Assembly: GCA_031288175.1 (NCBI GenBank)
Contig: JAITRW010000040.1
Span: 1 to 64,000 of the forward strand
DNA: 64,000 nt
Source: Tannerellaceae bacterium
GTDB taxonomy: Bacteria > Bacteroidota > Bacteroidia > Bacteroidales > Tannerellaceae
Reading direction: 5' to 3'
In this document: one piece after another, positions 43,118-52,658 of the stretch
How the letters are laid out: each line of letters starts with the position of its first letter
Numbering within the stretch: the first letter of the stretch is position 1
The notes under the pieces: generated by a model
The model's input: the letters and a program-made list of their open reading frames with translations, nothing else
What the model was told of the DNA's origin: nothing
Databases searched by the model: none
Program-made: the position numbers and the translations under genes

Positions 43118-44235
43118 AAGACGTTGCGGAACCGACGGACGAATTCCTCAGCTTCTTTCAAGGTCAGACAGAGAGGTGGGAGAAGGCGGATGATATGCGT
43201 TCCCGACACGCCGGTAAAAACGTGCTGATCGAAAAGAAGTCGTTGCCGAATCTCTTTAACGGGTTCTTCCATTTCGACACCGATCATCAAACCTCGTCCA
43301 CGCACTTCTTTAATGTGGGGCAATCTACTTAATTCCTGCATCAAGTAATCACCTACGAGATTTACGTTTATTAAAAGTTGTTCTTGCTCAATCACATCAA
43401 GCACGGACGAGGCGGCGGCACAAGCCAAGTGATTACCTCCAAAGGTTGTCCCCAACATGCCGTAAACAGGTTTAAATATCGGACTGATGAGAATGGCAGC
43501 CATGGGAAAACCGTTGGCGATCCCTTTTGCGGCAGTGATGATGTCTGGACGTATACCTGCGTACTGATGTGCAAAGAAGCGGCCGCTACGACCATAACCC
43601 GCCTGTATCTCGTCGAGAATAAGACAGGCGTCGTAACGGGTAGAAAGTTCTCTAAGTTGTTTAAGGAAATCGTCAGTGGCTATCCGTATACCTCCGACAC
43701 CTTGTATGGCTTCGACAATGATGGAGGAAACGTCACCTCGGAGAAGTTCGTTCTCTACAGCCTGAGCATCGTTGAAGGGGAGATGGACGACGGAAAGTCC
43801 TTCGTTAACAGGCGCTACGATAGCTTGATTATCCGTCACCTTGACCGCTGCTGAGGTTCTTCCGTGAAAGCCTTTCCGAAAGGCGATGACACGGCGTTTC
43901 CCATTATGAAAAGAAGCCAGTTTCAGGGCATTCTCATTCGCCTCAGCACCGCTGTTGATGAGAAAGAGGGCATAGTCATCGTACCCCGATATCTTTCCAA
44001 GCTTGGTGGCGAAGTGTTGCTGGAGGCTATTGATCACGGAATTAGAGTAGAAGCCGAGTTTCTGTAACTGTCCGGTAACAGCTTCGATATAATGAGGGTG
44101 ACTGTGACCGATAGAAATAACGGCATGCCCGCCGTAGAAGTCAAGATACTCTTTCCCTTCGCTATCCCATACTTTGGTTCCCTGCCCTTTGACGATCTCA
44201 ATGTCGAAAAGCGGATAAACATCAAATAATTTCAT
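43114..44235 (-). CDS. argD: Acetyl/succinyl-ornithine aminotransferase-like enzyme (class III)
   Basis: 373 residues. VWDSEGKEYLDFYGGHAVISIGHSHP, INSGAEANENALKLA, LILDEIQAGYGRSG, and PLP-lysine in AAKGIANGFPM place it in the ArgD branch of class III PLP aminotransferases. It works in the arginine pathway, where Bacteroides-type organisms use succinylated intermediates. No other arg gene is nearby. It leads the operon with the radical SAM gene. Confidence 0.85.
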   Translation of the reverse strand: MKLFDVYPLFDIEIVKGQGTKVWDSEGKEYLDFYGGHAVISIGHSHPHYIEAVTGQLQKLGFYSNSVINSLQQHFATKLGKISGYDDYALFLINSGAEANENALKLASFHNGKRRVIAFRKGFHGRTSAAVKVTDNQAIVAPVNEGLSVVHLPFNDAQAVENELLRGDVSSIIVEAIQGVGGIRIATDDFLKQLRELSTRYDACLILDEIQAGYGRSGRFFAHQYAGIRPDIITAAKGIANGFPMAAILISPIFKPVYGMLGTTFGGNHLACAAASSVLDVIEQEQLLINVNLVGDYLMQELSRLPHIKEVRGRGLMIGVEMEEPVKEIRQRLLFDQHVFTGVSGTHIIRLLPPLCLTLKEAEEFVRRFRNVL

Positions 44236-44305
44236 CGCCTATCCTTCATACTATAGTTTCCCGCGAAGGTAGGCTTTTTACCATGTTTATTTTACGGGGA
44301 AATAT

Positions 44306-44313
44306 TATCTTTG
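44306..44313 (+). promoter_or_regulatory. -7 box for the metal-efflux operon
   Basis: TATCTTTG, exact consensus, 22 bases before the ATG at 44336. The GTG start of the track ORF lies at the expected transcription start, so ATG 44336 is preferred. Confidence 0.6.
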
Positions 44314-44335
44314 CACCAGTGTGATTTATAAGTTC

Positions 44336-44728
44336 ATGAGAAGGGGTATCTCTGTTTTATTATGTGTCTTGTTGTGGTTTGCCTCTGGGCAGACAACGCT
44401 GGCCTTGCATTTCTGCGGCGGAGATCTACACTCAGTGACAATAGCTACCGGCAGTGGAAAGGCTTGTTGTGGGGGAGAGGAATCGGAAGAGAGGCCTTGT
44501 TGTACGGAGGAGTACGTAGAGACCGGTACGGACAGTTTTTATCCGGATCCGGCAACACAGAACGTCATAGGGGACAACGAGGTATTGCCACCGGTAGCCC
44601 TTCTCGCTGGGGAGTATGAGTTCTCTGTAAGAAAAATATCATCACATCTTTACAGCTATTCACCGCCTGACGAAGCTAAACTGTCGGGAGTGGAATGGCT
44701 GATCTACATCTGTATTTTTCGTATTTGA
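44336..44728 (+). CDS. HYC_CC_PP-like small Cys-rich exported protein
   Basis: 130 residues from ATG 44336. A signal peptide (ISVLLCVLLWFASGQTTLA) is followed by HFCGG, then KACCGG and RPCCTEEYVE. This matches the order of the HYC_CC_PP family found before Cus-type efflux genes in Bacteroidetes. Cys pairs and His suggest periplasmic metal handling. It lies about 120 bases before cusA. Confidence 0.7.
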   Translation: MRRGISVLLCVLLWFASGQTTLALHFCGGDLHSVTIATGSGKACCGGEESEERPCCTEEYVETGTDSFYPDPATQNVIGDNEVLPPVALLAGEYEFSVRKISSHLYSYSPPDEAKLSGVEWLIYICIFRI

Positions 44729-44852
44729 TTTACACCGACCGGGTTTTGCACGGTTGCATTGAAGCAAGTCGGCGGTTACATCCTTAACCGGATGGGGGAA
44801 AGTTATGCCCGTTCCGGAAGGGAAATAATAATAATCAAAAATATGAATTAAG

Positions 44853-47800
44853 ATGTTAGATAAGATAGTACAGTATTTTTTATACAACAGATTTATGGCT
44901 CTCCTGATGCTGGCGGTCACTATCGGCTGGGGAATCGCCGTAGCACCGTTCGATTGGCAGGGAGGCTGGTGGCCAAGCGATCCGGTAGCGGTAGACGCCA
45001 TACCGGATATTGGTGAGAATCAACAAATAGTGGCTACCGAATGGCAGGGGCGCTCACCGAGGGATGTACAGGAACAAGTAACTTACCCGTTGACGACATC
45101 ACTGCTGGGAATAGCAGGGGTGAAAACTGTCAGGAGCACTTCGATGTTCGGGATGTCATTCATCTACGTGATATTTGACGATGATGTGGAGTTCTACTGG
45201 AGCCGGTCGCGGATATTGGAGAAATTGAATTCGTTACCGGCAGGGACACTTCCCGTTGGGGTACAACCGACACTTGGTCCCGACGCCACATCACTCGGAC
45301 AAGTGTTTTGGTATACTCTCGAAGGACGAGAGCCTGACACGGGGCAACCCACCGGAGGTTGGTCTCCCGAAGAATTACGTAGTGTCCAAGATTTCTACAT
45401 CCGTTACGGCCTGATGGCTACCGAAGGGGTCTCCGAAGTGGCTTCAGTAGGAGGTTTCGTGAAGGAATATCAAGTGGAGGCTGATCCTGACGCAATGCGT
45501 GCCCGTAACGTCACTTTACCGGAACTAATGAAGGCTATACAACAGAGTAATCTAGACGTTGGGGCAGAAACGATCGAATTGAATCGGGTGGAGTATCTGG
45601 TCAGGGGATTGGGTTACATCCAAAGTATAACCGATTTGGAAGAGGCGGCCGTTGCCGTCCGGAACGGCGTTCCTGTCAGGGTATCCGATGTAGCCCGAGT
45701 GACACTGGGGCCAGCGACTCGTCGGGGAGGCCTGGATAAGGAAGGCATTGAGGCTGTCGGTGGTGTAGTCGTTGCCCGTTACGGGGCTAATCCGATGGCT
45801 GTCATCAAGGCTGTTAAAGCGAAAGTTGAAGAACTATCGGTCGGTTTACCACAAAAGACCTTGCCGGACGGTACGGTCTCACAAGTCACTCTCATCCCCT
45901 TCTACGACCGTTCGGGGTTAATCCGCGAAACTATCGGTACGCTCGAAACAGCTCTTCTACACGAGATATTGATCTGTATCCTCGTCGTCATTGTACTGAT
46001 TCTGAACCTTAGGGCATCGCTTGTAATCTCTGCCTTACTACCAGTGGCTGTATTGGCGGCTTTCATCATGATGCGGTATACAGGAGTGGAAGCTAATATC
46101 GTAGCCTTGTCAGGAATCGCTATCGCTATCGGAGTGATGGTGGATGTGGGGGTAGTGATTGTGGAAAGTATCGTACGGCGGTTACAGGAACAAGGCGAAG
46201 ACTTCGTACGGCAGGGAAAAGCCTTTGCCGACCTCATTCGCGAGAGTGTTTGTGAGGTCTCTTCAGCACTGACTACGGGCATGTGCACTACGGTGATCAG
46301 TTTCCTACCTGTCTTTGCCATGCAGGCGCAGGAGGGTAAACTCTTTATTCCCCTGGCATGGACAAAGTCTTTCGCGTTGGTAGCGGCTTTCGTACTGGGT
46401 TTTACCCTCTTGCCTACCCTTGCTTACTACCTTCTCCGATGGCATGTTCCTCATCTACCGAAACATTGTAGGCTCCTATGTACAGCAACGGCGATCGTTA
46501 CCGTCATTTGTCTTCTCACGGCCGACTGGTTACCGATGGGTACGGAAGCAGGGTATCTCCTCAACCTCCTTTTCGTCATCGTCGCCGTCGGAGTAATACT
46601 CGCCTCCCTTTATACCCTCGTTATCTTCTACGAGCCGGTACTCCGCTGGTGCTTAGCTAATCGCTATAAGTTCCTCTTCCTTCCATTGGTTATTCTGGCT
46701 TTCGGAGTATGGATATGGCGGGGAATGGGGAAGGAATTTATGCCTAACCTTGACGAAGGTTCCTTTCTACTCATGCCCACAAGTATGCCGCACACGGGAA
46801 TCACGCAGAACCGTGAACTCATTGCCACCATTGACCAGCGCCTTACTACCATTCCCGAAATAGAATCCGCTGTCGGTAAATGGGGACGTGTCAATTCCGC
46901 CCTTGACCCTGCGCCGACACAAATGTTCGAGCATACTATTAATTATCGCTCTGAATACACCCTTGACGCAAACGGACGCCGACGACGTTTCAAGACTGAT
47001 GGCGACGGCGCTTTTATACTTCGTACCGGTGGCGTTTACGATCCCGACGAAGGATTTCGCCTTATCCCTGCCGACAGTCTCGTCGACGATTTTCGGGGGA
47101 ACTATTTCCGTCAGTGGCGCCCTCATATCCGTTCCACGGACGATATCTGGCAGGAAATCCTCCATGCCACCGACTTACCCGGCCTTACTTCCGCTCCACG
47201 ACTGCAACCTATCGAAGCGCGGCTTGTCATGCTTTCAACAGGGCTACGTGCGCCGATGGGTCTCAAAATCTCCGCACCAACACTTGACGAGATTGAGATC
47301 GCCGGTAATGCCATTGAATCTACCCTCAAAGAAGTTCCTTCCATTCTTCCCGCAAGTGTCTTTTATGACCGTTCACTTGCCGCTCCCTATATTGAACTTC
47401 ACCTTGACCGCCATGCCATGGCGAGATATGGTGTTACTGTGTCCGGACTTCAGGAAATCATTCAGTCAGTCATCGGTGGGATGCCACTTACCATCACTGT
47501 GGAAGGACGTGAACGTTACCCTGTTCGTCTCCGTTATCCACGCGAACTCCGTGACAGTCCCGAAGCACTCGCCGACATCCTCATACCTACTGCAAACGAC
47601 GTACCCATACCCTTGGGAGAACTTGCCGGGATCACTTATGCCAAAGGTCCGCAGATGATACAAAGCGAAAATACCTTCCTGACAGGATATATCCTCTTTG
47701 ACAAGCAACCCGGCATTGCCGAAGTAGATGTGGTCAATCAGGTTGCCGCATATCTCCGAACAAAGATAACTGATGGGAGTCTCGTCCTTCCTCCAGGAAC

Positions 47801-49721
47801 GGTCTATACCTTTGTCGGCAACTACGAACAGCAGCAACGCGCCGCCTACCGCCTGCTCTTCATCATCCCTCTTTGCCTTTTTGCCATCCTACTACTACTT
47901 TACATCCGTTTCCGCACCTTGACGGCCACCGCCATTCATTTCTCCGGAGTCTTTGTAGCCCTTGCCGGCGGTTTCATCATCCTCTGGTTCTATGGGCAAC
48001 CGTGGTTCATGGATATAGAATTCGGCGGCATAAATCTGCGAGAACTCTTTCAGATACACCCCGTCAACCTTAGTATCGCGGTCTGGGTAGGCTTCATCGC
48101 CCTTTTCGGCATTGCCACCGACGACGGCGTCCTGATGGGTACCTTTATCCACGAGACCTTTCAACGCCTCCAACCGCGCAGTATCGAAGAGATCCGCCAG
48201 GCTGTTGTCCAAGCCGGTCTCCGCCGTGTCCGTCCCGCCGCTATGACCACCGCTACCACCCTCATTGCCCTCCTTCCCGTCCTTACCTCCACAGGCAAAG
48301 GTGCAGATATTATGATCCCTATGGCTATCCCTACATTTGGCGGGATGTTTATCCAAAGTATCACCATGTTTATCGTCCCTGTTCTTCAAAGCTGGTGGCG
48401 TGAATCACGTATAGACACAGGAATATCCGAAAAAAGGCGATGGAAGATAACTCGTTACCTGCCGAAACGTTTTCATCGGAAAGTGATCTGTTTTTGCATA
48501 GTCTCCGGTTGGTGTATACTGCCGTCAAGCGCCATATGGAATCCTTCAGTAGAGGAAGAAATCGCCCAAGCGATCCATAGGCACCCAAGTGTCCAAGCTG
48601 CCAACCTGTCTTATAAAGCTGCTTTGGAACGAATACCTCAAGCCGAAGCCTGGCAAAATCCGACCCTTGAGATCGGTCTCTACCCTCAACTCTTCACATT
48701 TCCTGAAATCCGCTTGATGCAGATGCTGCCCCAATTTAGCGTCCGGCAGGCTGCCCGTACCGAAGCAAAATATATGGCCAACGTGAACGAGAGTCGTTTC
48801 TATGAAACTATGACCAGTGTCACCCTTACCCTGCGTACTCAATGGGAGCTTCTCCTAAAATTGAGACAGGAAGAGGTAATCCGTCAAACCGACCGCCTTC
48901 TTCTGACTTCTTTGCAGGCGCTTGCTTCCAAAGGCCTTTCTTCAGGAAACAACCTTCCGGCAGTCCTGCGTCTGCAACTTGAAACGGACGAGGCAGACAC
49001 CTACCTTACCGATCTGGCCGACAGGATCCAAACCGAGATCCGCCGTTTCAACCACTTCCTTGATCGAGCTCCCGAAACTCCGGTCGACCTCCCCGACACT
49101 ATCCTTCTCCATCCTCTTCCAATGGATGAAGACGAGGCGCTCCGTCAATTACGGTTCCATAACCCTACTTTAGCCATGCAGACCCATGAAGCCTCAGCCC
49201 TTGAAGCCCGCAGAGTGATGGAGCGTCGTAAAAGTTATCCGATGATCGGTCTCGGACTGCAATACACCTTCATGGCTCCTGCAACAATGTCTGCCAGCAC
49301 CGCTAAGATGAACCCAAAGGGTATGGTAATGCCTATGTTCAGCCTTACCTTGCCTGTTCACAGGGGTAAATACCGTGCCGCCGAACGAGAAAATAACCTT
49401 CTGAAGAATGAAGCTATCCATCAGCGTCAAACTATCGAACACGAACTCGCCGCCGAACTTATCCTACTGTATGCTAACTACCGCCGTAGCCTTCGTCAAG
49501 CTGAACAGTTTCGCCAGCAGCAACAGACCCTTGAGACTACTTTCAACCTCCTCCTTCATAATCTCTCTACGGGAACTGCTACCCTTGATGACCTCCTTAA
49601 TCTCCGTCGGCTCCTTCTCAACAACCGCCTACAGTTCACAGACACTGTCGCCGAGGCTAATCTCTCTATCGCTCAAATCCGGAAACTCACAGATAATCCA
49701 CAGTTACAAGTTGTACATTAA
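44853..49721 (+). CDS. cusA: CusA-type heavy-metal RND pump fused to a CusC/TolC-type outer-membrane channel
   Basis: 1622 residues in one ORF. Residues 1 to about 1200 are an HME-RND permease: DAIPDIGENQQIV, WQGRSPRDVQEQVTYPL, IAIAIGVMVDVGVVIVES, MPNLDEGSFLLMP, FGIATDDGVLMGTF, twelve predicted helices. About residues 1205-1225 form a hydrophobic stretch (VICFCIVSGWCILPSSA) like the signal peptide of a separate channel gene. The rest is an outer-membrane efflux protein (IHRHPSVQAANLSYKAALERIPQAE, long helices, LLLNNRLQF). It exports Cu+/Ag+ or another metal across both membranes with CusB encoded downstream. A pump-channel fusion must either cross both membranes or be cleaved. CusA-CusC fusions have been noted in some Bacteroidetes. 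Confidence 0.88.
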   Translation: MLDKIVQYFLYNRFMALLMLAVTIGWGIAVAPFDWQGGWWPSDPVAVDAIPDIGENQQIVATEWQGRSPRDVQEQVTYPLTTSLLGIAGVKTVRSTSMFGMSFIYVIFDDDVEFYWSRSRILEKLNSLPAGTLPVGVQPTLGPDATSLGQVFWYTLEGREPDTGQPTGGWSPEELRSVQDFYIRYGLMATEGVSEVASVGGFVKEYQVEADPDAMRARNVTLPELMKAIQQSNLDVGAETIELNRVEYLVRGLGYIQSITDLEEAAVAVRNGVPVRVSDVARVTLGPATRRGGLDKEGIEAVGGVVVARYGANPMAVIKAVKAKVEELSVGLPQKTLPDGTVSQVTLIPFYDRSGLIRETIGTLETALLHEILICILVVIVLILNLRASLVISALLPVAVLAAFIMMRYTGVEANIVALSGIAIAIGVMVDVGVVIVESIVRRLQEQGEDFVRQGKAFADLIRESVCEVSSALTTGMCTTVISFLPVFAMQAQEGKLFIPLAWTKSFALVAAFVLGFTLLPTLAYYLLRWHVPHLPKHCRLLCTATAIVTVICLLTADWLPMGTEAGYLLNLLFVIVAVGVILASLYTLVIFYEPVLRWCLANRYKFLFLPLVILAFGVWIWRGMGKEFMPNLDEGSFLLMPTSMPHTGITQNRELIATIDQRLTTIPEIESAVGKWGRVNSALDPAPTQMFEHTINYRSEYTLDANGRRRRFKTDGDGAFILRTGGVYDPDEGFRLIPADSLVDDFRGNYFRQWRPHIRSTDDIWQEILHATDLPGLTSAPRLQPIEARLVMLSTGLRAPMGLKISAPTLDEIEIAGNAIESTLKEVPSILPASVFYDRSLAAPYIELHLDRHAMARYGVTVSGLQEIIQSVIGGMPLTITVEGRERYPVRLRYPRELRDSPEALADILIPTANDVPIPLGELAGITYAKGPQMIQSENTFLTGYILFDKQPGIAEVDVVNQVAAYLRTKITDGSLVLPPGTVYTFVGNYEQQQRAAYRLLFIIPLCLFAILLLLYIRFRTLTATAIHFSGVFVALAGGFIILWFYGQPWFMDIEFGGINLRELFQIHPVNLSIAVWVGFIALFGIATDDGVLMGTFIHETFQRLQPRSIEEIRQAVVQAGLRRVRPAAMTTATTLIALLPVLTSTGKGADIMIPMAIPTFGGMFIQSITMFIVPVLQSWWRESRIDTGISEKRRWKITRYLPKRFHRKVICFCIVSGWCILPSSAIWNPSVEEEIAQAIHRHPSVQAANLSYKAALERIPQAEAWQNPTLEIGLYPQLFTFPEIRLMQMLPQFSVRQAARTEAKYMANVNESRFYETMTSVTLTLRTQWELLLKLRQEEVIRQTDRLLLTSLQALASKGLSSGNNLPAVLRLQLETDEADTYLTDLADRIQTEIRRFNHFLDRAPETPVDLPDTILLHPLPMDEDEALRQLRFHNPTLAMQTHEASALEARRVMERRKSYPMIGLGLQYTFMAPATMSASTAKMNPKGMVMPMFSLTLPVHRGKYRAAERENNLLKNEAIHQRQTIEHELAAELILLYANYRRSLRQAEQFRQQQQTLETTFNLLLHNLSTGTATLDDLLNLRRLLLNNRLQFTDTVAEANLSIAQIRKLTDNPQLQVVH

Positions 49722-49730
49722 CATTCCATC

Positions 49731-50996
49731 ATGAAAAAGAAAAACCTTATTTACGTAGCCATTGGAATCACGCTCGTCAGCCTTAGCTTTCTGACAAGAC
49801 GTCTTTTTGATAATTCTCAATCTACTGAGACGCAGATTTTCGTCTCTAAACAATCCTGGACTTGTTCCATGCATCCGCAGATTCGTCTTGACAAGCCCGG
49901 TCAGTGTCCTATCTGCGGTATGGCGCTTGTACCCATTAAATCCGACGAGGTACCGGCTGACGCCGATGCGCTGATACTCTCCGATGAAGCTGCCGCCTTA
50001 GCCCATATCCGGACAAGCATCCTCCAAGCCGGCACTCCGCGACGAATACTCCGTCTCTACGGAAGTATTCAACCTGACGAAACTCGCCGCCGTACGCTTG
50101 TTACTCAAGTCGGCGGCCGTATTGAACGCCTTGCTGTGAACTATGTGGGACAAACTATTACCGAAGGAGAGCCTCTCGCCAATATCTATTCGCCTGAACT
50201 TTATAATGCTCAGCAGGAACTTCTTGAAGCCCGACGTCTCAGTGGTGACTCATCAGTCCTCACAGAAGCCGTTCGACAACGTCTCCACCACCTCAAGCTG
50301 ACTGATGTCCAGATAGCAAGTATTGAGGCTGAAAGAAGTAACCCTACCTATACTTACTTCGCTCCATACGGAGGGACGGTACTTACCAAACAGGTTACTG
50401 TCGGCGATTACGTGGTAGCCGGTACTCCACTTTTTGACGTGGCTGACCTTTCGAGCGTGTGGGCGGTGTTCGAGGCTTACGAAAAAGATCTTCCTTTCCT
50501 TCACACCGGCGATCCGGTCAATTACCGTGTCTCGTCTCTTCCCGATGAACGGTTTAGCGGACATATAGCTTTTATCTCTCCATTGGTTGATACCGAGAAT
50601 CGTACCGTTCAGGTACGCCTCCGCACGGATAATTCTCATCGGAAACTCAAACCGGGAATGTATATCGTTGCCGAGGTTTCCGCCAAAGCACATTCCACAG
50701 ATGAGAACATCTTGATCGTACCTCGTAGCGCTGTACTTTGGACGGGCACCCGTTCCATTGTCTACGTCAAAGAAGGCGGCGGATTTAAGCTCCGTGAAGT
50801 CGAACTTGGCACAGCTACTGACGAAGGTTACGTTTTAATTTCCGGACTTAAAGGCGACGACGAGATCGTCACCGAAGGCTCTTTTGCCGTAGATGCCGCC
50901 TCTCAGCTTTCTTCCCTTCCTTCTATGATGTCTCCCTCTCCTACCCTATCGCCTGTGAATAAAACCGATAAGCACAATCACCACCATTTTCATTGA
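49731..50996 (+). CDS. cusB: CusB-type periplasmic adaptor with heavy-metal-binding domain
   Basis: 421 residues. An N-terminal membrane anchor is followed by a small metal-binding domain, WTCSMHPQI ... GQCPICGMALVP (about residues 42-72), typical of Cus/Czc adaptors. The barrel-sandwich and hairpin come next (PYGGTVLTKQVTVGDYVVAGTPL), then membrane-proximal domains, and a His-rich C-terminus (DKHNHHHFH). It links pump and channel and passes metal on. Nine bases separate it from cusA. Terminator at 51018. Confidence 0.92.
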   Translation: MKKKNLIYVAIGITLVSLSFLTRRLFDNSQSTETQIFVSKQSWTCSMHPQIRLDKPGQCPICGMALVPIKSDEVPADADALILSDEAAALAHIRTSILQAGTPRRILRLYGSIQPDETRRRTLVTQVGGRIERLAVNYVGQTITEGEPLANIYSPELYNAQQELLEARRLSGDSSVLTEAVRQRLHHLKLTDVQIASIEAERSNPTYTYFAPYGGTVLTKQVTVGDYVVAGTPLFDVADLSSVWAVFEAYEKDLPFLHTGDPVNYRVSSLPDERFSGHIAFISPLVDTENRTVQVRLRTDNSHRKLKPGMYIVAEVSAKAHSTDENILIVPRSAVLWTGTRSIVYVKEGGGFKLREVELGTATDEGYVLISGLKGDDEIVTEGSFAVDAASQLSSLPSMMSPSPTLSPVNKTDKHNHHHFH

Positions 50997-51017
50997 CAGG
51001 AAGAAATAACATAATAT

Positions 51018-51059
51018 AATAAAGAAAGGGCGTCCCAAAAAGGGCGCCCTTTCTTTATT
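51018..51059. terminator. Bidirectional intrinsic terminator between cusB and the NifH-like gene
   Basis: AATAAAGAAAGGGCG and CGCCCTTTCTTTATT form a perfect 15-bp stem around a 12-base loop, with A/T tracts on both sides. It ends both convergent transcripts. Confidence 0.9.
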
Positions 51060-51080
51060 ATTTATCAAGGAAGAAATTTC

Positions 51081-51956
51081 TTATATACCAGCTTGAGCAC
51101 CGCGAATTTCGCCGGATTCGATGGCAAGAAGTTGATTAGCCCATTGGGCAGACCATTCGCGGAGGGCGTCGATGTCTAAGGGGGCAGGTACTTTTGATTC
51201 GGTGTGTTCAATAATCTTGCGTGCCAGGCTGCGGTAGATATCGGCTTGTACGGATTCGGGCTGGGCCTCAATGGCGGTCTTGCCTCCCAGTTCGGACTGG
51301 GTAACGGTAATGGAACGGGGAACGTATTCGACGACCTGCGTAGCGGTGTGGGTAGCAAAGTCATCAATAATAGAACGTTGGTAAGTATTGTTAATGGAAT
51401 TGGCGATGATGCCCCCGAAGAGTGCACCGCCGGTATTAGAATACTTTTGGATGCCCTTCATGAGGTTGTTTGCAGCGTAAATGGCCATAAAGTCGGAGGA
51501 AGAGACCGTAAAGACGTGGCGTGCAATACCTTCACGGATGGGTACGGCAAAACCCCCGCAAACGACGTCCCCAAGTACATCGTAAATGACGATGTCAATA
51601 TCAAGTTCGTGGAAAATATTTTGCTGTTTGAGAAGCTCAACGGCGGTGATAATACCTCGTCCGGCGCAGCCTACACCGGGCGCGGGGCCTCCCGCTTCTA
51701 CGCAATAGACTCCCTTGAAACCCCTGAAAATAGCTTCGTGGGCATCAACCTTGGGTTTGGCCCGCAGTAAGTCAAGCACCGTAGGGATGTACTTCCCATC
51801 ACGTAAGGTGTTGGTAGAATCGCTTTTAGGATCGCATCCGAATTGGAGTACGGTATATCCCGCTTCCACTAAGGCGGCACTAATATTGGAGGTGGTGGTG
51901 GATTTGCCGATACCTCCTTTTCCGTAAATTGCAATCTGTTTGAACTTCCTCGCCAT
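51081..51956 (-). CDS. NifH-like nitrogenase iron protein homologue, orphan
   Basis: 291 residues. P-loop YGKGGIGKSTTTSN, switch region GCDPKSDSTNTLR, and both cluster-ligand Cys motifs are intact: PGVGCAGRGI (about residue 100) and DVLGDVVCGGFAVPIR (about residue 135). The protein should form an ATP-driven 4Fe-4S electron donor. The wording SDSTNTL and IPTVLDLLR, with no nifD/K/E/N in the window, points to the NifH-like (group IV type) relatives rather than a proven nitrogenase. It lies directly downstream of the rnf genes on the same strand, a plausible source of reduced ferredoxin. Its own upstream dyad (52019-52036) suggests separate control. Confidence 0.85.
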   Translation of the reverse strand: MARKFKQIAIYGKGGIGKSTTTSNISAALVEAGYTVLQFGCDPKSDSTNTLRDGKYIPTVLDLLRAKPKVDAHEAIFRGFKGVYCVEAGGPAPGVGCAGRGIITAVELLKQQNIFHELDIDIVIYDVLGDVVCGGFAVPIREGIARHVFTVSSSDFMAIYAANNLMKGIQKYSNTGGALFGGIIANSINNTYQRSIIDDFATHTATQVVEYVPRSITVTQSELGGKTAIEAQPESVQADIYRSLARKIIEHTESKVPAPLDIDALREWSAQWANQLLAIESGEIRGAQAGI

Positions 51957-52018
51957 GTCTGTTTGTGTTTGTATACTTTACTGACCAGCAAAGATTTGTC
52001 AATCCCGTTTCCCAACAA

Positions 52019-52036
52019 ATACCACATATATGGTAT
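52019..52036. promoter_or_regulatory. Dyad operator upstream of the NifH-like gene
   Basis: ATACCACATATATGGTAT: 6-bp arms ATACCA/TGGTAT around six bases, 16 of 18 positions palindromic. It is 62 bases before the NifH-like ATG, in the 117-base gap after rnfE. Same arm sequence and spacing as 40301-40318. Confidence 0.55.
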
Positions 52037-52073
52037 TTTATGGCAATCGCTTATTATGTGTGATGCGGCAATG

Positions 52074-52646
52074 TTATCTTTCCCTACGGACAAGGGCAAT
52101 GAGAAAACCAAGTGCAAGGAAAGCTCCCGGAGCAAGGACGAAAATCAATGCACCGTAGGTTTCAGGGAAAAGAGTGAAAGCGAAGATTTTACCTGTTCCG
52201 AGTAGTTCTCGCAACGCCCCCAGAAGCGTTAAGGCAAAAGTAAAGCCAAGTCCCATGCCCAGACCGTCAAGTGCAGCGGCGGCAGGAGCATGTTTGGAGG
52301 CAAAGGATTCAGCACGTCCAAGTACGATACAGTTTACTACAATGAGGGGAATAAAGATACCGAGTGCAGCGTAAAGGGCAGGTAACCATGCTTGTATAGC
52401 CATCTGGAGAAGGGTGACGAAGGTGGCAATGATAACGATGTATCCCGGTATGCGAATAAGATCCGGAATGAATCGCTTGACAGCAGAAATGGCGACATTG
52501 GTACAGAGGAGGACGAAAGTAGTAGCCAGTCCCATTCCAAGTCCATTGGCGGCGGAAGAAGTAGTACCCAGTGTGGGGCACATGCCGAGCAAGAGCACAA
52601 AAGTCGGATTCTCTCGGATAATTCCGTTGAGCAGTATCTTTTTCAT
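52074..52646 (-). CDS. rnfE: Rnf complex subunit RnfE
   Basis: 190 residues, six predicted helices. GIIRENPTFVLLLGMCPTLGTTSSAANGLGMGLATT and VVNCIVLGRAESFASK mark RnfE/NqrD. It is an integral membrane subunit carrying, with RnfA, the intramembrane iron site of the ferredoxin:NAD+ oxidoreductase. RnfA, normally the next gene, is missing. Twelve bases after rnfG. Confidence 0.93.
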   Translation of the reverse strand: MKKILLNGIIRENPTFVLLLGMCPTLGTTSSAANGLGMGLATTFVLLCTNVAISAVKRFIPDLIRIPGYIVIIATFVTLLQMAIQAWLPALYAALGIFIPLIVVNCIVLGRAESFASKHAPAAAALDGLGMGLGFTFALTLLGALRELLGTGKIFAFTLFPETYGALIFVLAPGAFLALGFLIALVRRER

Positions 52647-52658
52647 GAGGTAATATTA

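Noticed and set aside
46888-47658. 256-codon plus-strand ORF inside cusA
   Set aside because: Alternate frame within a strongly supported RND gene.
51081-51956. Claim of nitrogen fixation
   Set aside because: Only a NifH-like gene is present; without D, K, E, N and B genes fixation cannot be inferred.
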